Source: an uncultured Alistipes sp. | Lineage (GTDB): Bacteria > Bacteroidota > Bacteroidia > Bacteroidales > Rikenellaceae | DNA: 31,375 bases | Assembly (NCBI GenBank): GCA_937895825.1 | Contig: CALBKP010000104.1 | Coordinates: 1-31,375, forward strand | Reading direction: 5' to 3' | Position numbers and translations under genes: made by a program | In this document: one piece after another, positions 31,123 through 31,375 of the stretch | Numbering within the stretch: position 1 is the stretch's first letter | How the letters are laid out: the number at the start of each line of letters is the position of its first letter | The notes under the pieces: generated by a model | Seen by the model: the letters and a program-made list of their open reading frames with translations, nothing else | Told to the model about the DNA's origin: nothing | The model's database searches: none

Positions 31123-31375
31123 ACAACTGGGGACCAGCAGCAACAAGCGCCTTACCCTCCTCGTTAGTCGTGAACTTAGCGAAGTTCTTAATGAAACGAC
31201 CTGCAAGGTCCTCAGCCTTAGTGTTCCACTCAGCAACGTCGGCATAAGTGTCGCGAGGATCGAGGATAGCGGGATCTACGCCAGGAAGGGCTGTGGGCAC
31301 CTTGAAGTCGAAGATAGGAATCTGCTTAGTCTCTGCCTTGTCGATAGAGCCATCGAGGATAGCGTCGATGATACC
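31121..31375 (-). CDS. pckA: Phosphoenolpyruvate carboxykinase (ATP), C-terminal part (cut by window edge)
   Basis: Only the last 84 residues and the stop are present. They read GIIDAILDGSIDKAETKQIP, then FDFKVPTALPGVDPAILDPRDTYAD, and end FAKFTTNEEGKALVAAGPQL. This aligns closely with the C terminus of ATP-dependent PckA (compare the E. coli pattern AILNGSLDNAET, PTELPGVD, ILDPRNTYA, ALVAAGPKL). The enzyme interconverts oxaloacetate and phosphoenolpyruvate with ATP/ADP in gluconeogenesis and in fermentative CO2 fixation in Bacteroidales. The stop codon merges with the terminal repeat of element B. Upstream sequence and promoter lie outside the window. Confidence 0.95.
   Translation of the reverse strand, partial: GIIDAILDGSIDKAETKQIPIFDFKVPTALPGVDPAILDPRDTYADVAEWNTKAEDLAGRFIKNFAKFTTNEEGKALVAAGPQL

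Overview
The window looks like a Bacteroidales chromosome segment. An Alistipes/Rikenellaceae-like host is plausible, but I cannot prove it from sequence alone. The main evidence is a recurring promoter of the Bacteroidetes type, a -7 box TAnnTTTG often preceded 19-20 nt upstream by TTG. It occurs before tRNA-Ser, the His-rich gene, the TonB receptor gene, the OmpA-type gene and a small AT-rich gene. Supporting evidence is the gene content: a TonB-dependent receptor with a carboxypeptidase-like N-terminal domain, SpII lipoproteins with acidic residues after the lipidated Cys, a glycogen synthase/phosphorylase fusion, and tRNAs without encoded CCA.

Layout. 1-2.8 kb: glnS (partial) behind an outer-membrane barrel gene on the minus strand, a divergent SpoU/TrmH methyltransferase gene, and a small barrel gene. 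2.9-6.5 kb: tRNA-Ser(GCU), a minus-strand operon lspA - unknown secreted protein - xerC-like - hpf, and a divergent tRNA-Leu(CAG). 6.46-7.26 kb: about 800 bp without genes, packed with repeats and palindromes. 7.27-10.6 kb: a 1107-aa surface lipoprotein gene. 10.6-12.0 kb: a non-coding block with a C10 tract and a MITE-like palindrome, then a two-gene AT-rich cassette. 12.07-18.03 kb: prfC, a His-rich small membrane protein plus a TonB receptor, and a convergent MATE exporter. 18.3-24.6 kb: a 1414-aa glycogen synthase/alpha-glucan phosphorylase fusion and a long-chain acyl-CoA synthetase. 24.85-30.4 kb: an OmpA-family protein and a 1361-aa coiled-coil lipoprotein, probably one surface-structure unit. 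30.4-31.1 kb: hairpin-rich non-coding DNA, then the 3' end of pckA.

Most genes are housekeeping (translation, lipoprotein maturation, chromosome-dimer resolution, glycogen and central carbon metabolism) or envelope components. The least explained material lies between genes. A ~131-bp element with terminal inverted repeats occurs twice (3204-3335 and 30992-31122). In both copies one terminus merges with the TAA stop codon of the adjacent minus-strand gene (hpf, pckA). Related hairpins with similar apical loops but different stems lie beside the second copy. Other repeat families are a 51-bp perfect direct repeat of the tRNA-Leu 3' end plus its terminator, a four-way-junction palindrome with a truncated sister copy, and a two-copy ATGGGTT element. 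Two homopolymer tracts (G9 in a signal-peptide region, C10 upstream of a surface lipoprotein) are possible slippage sites.
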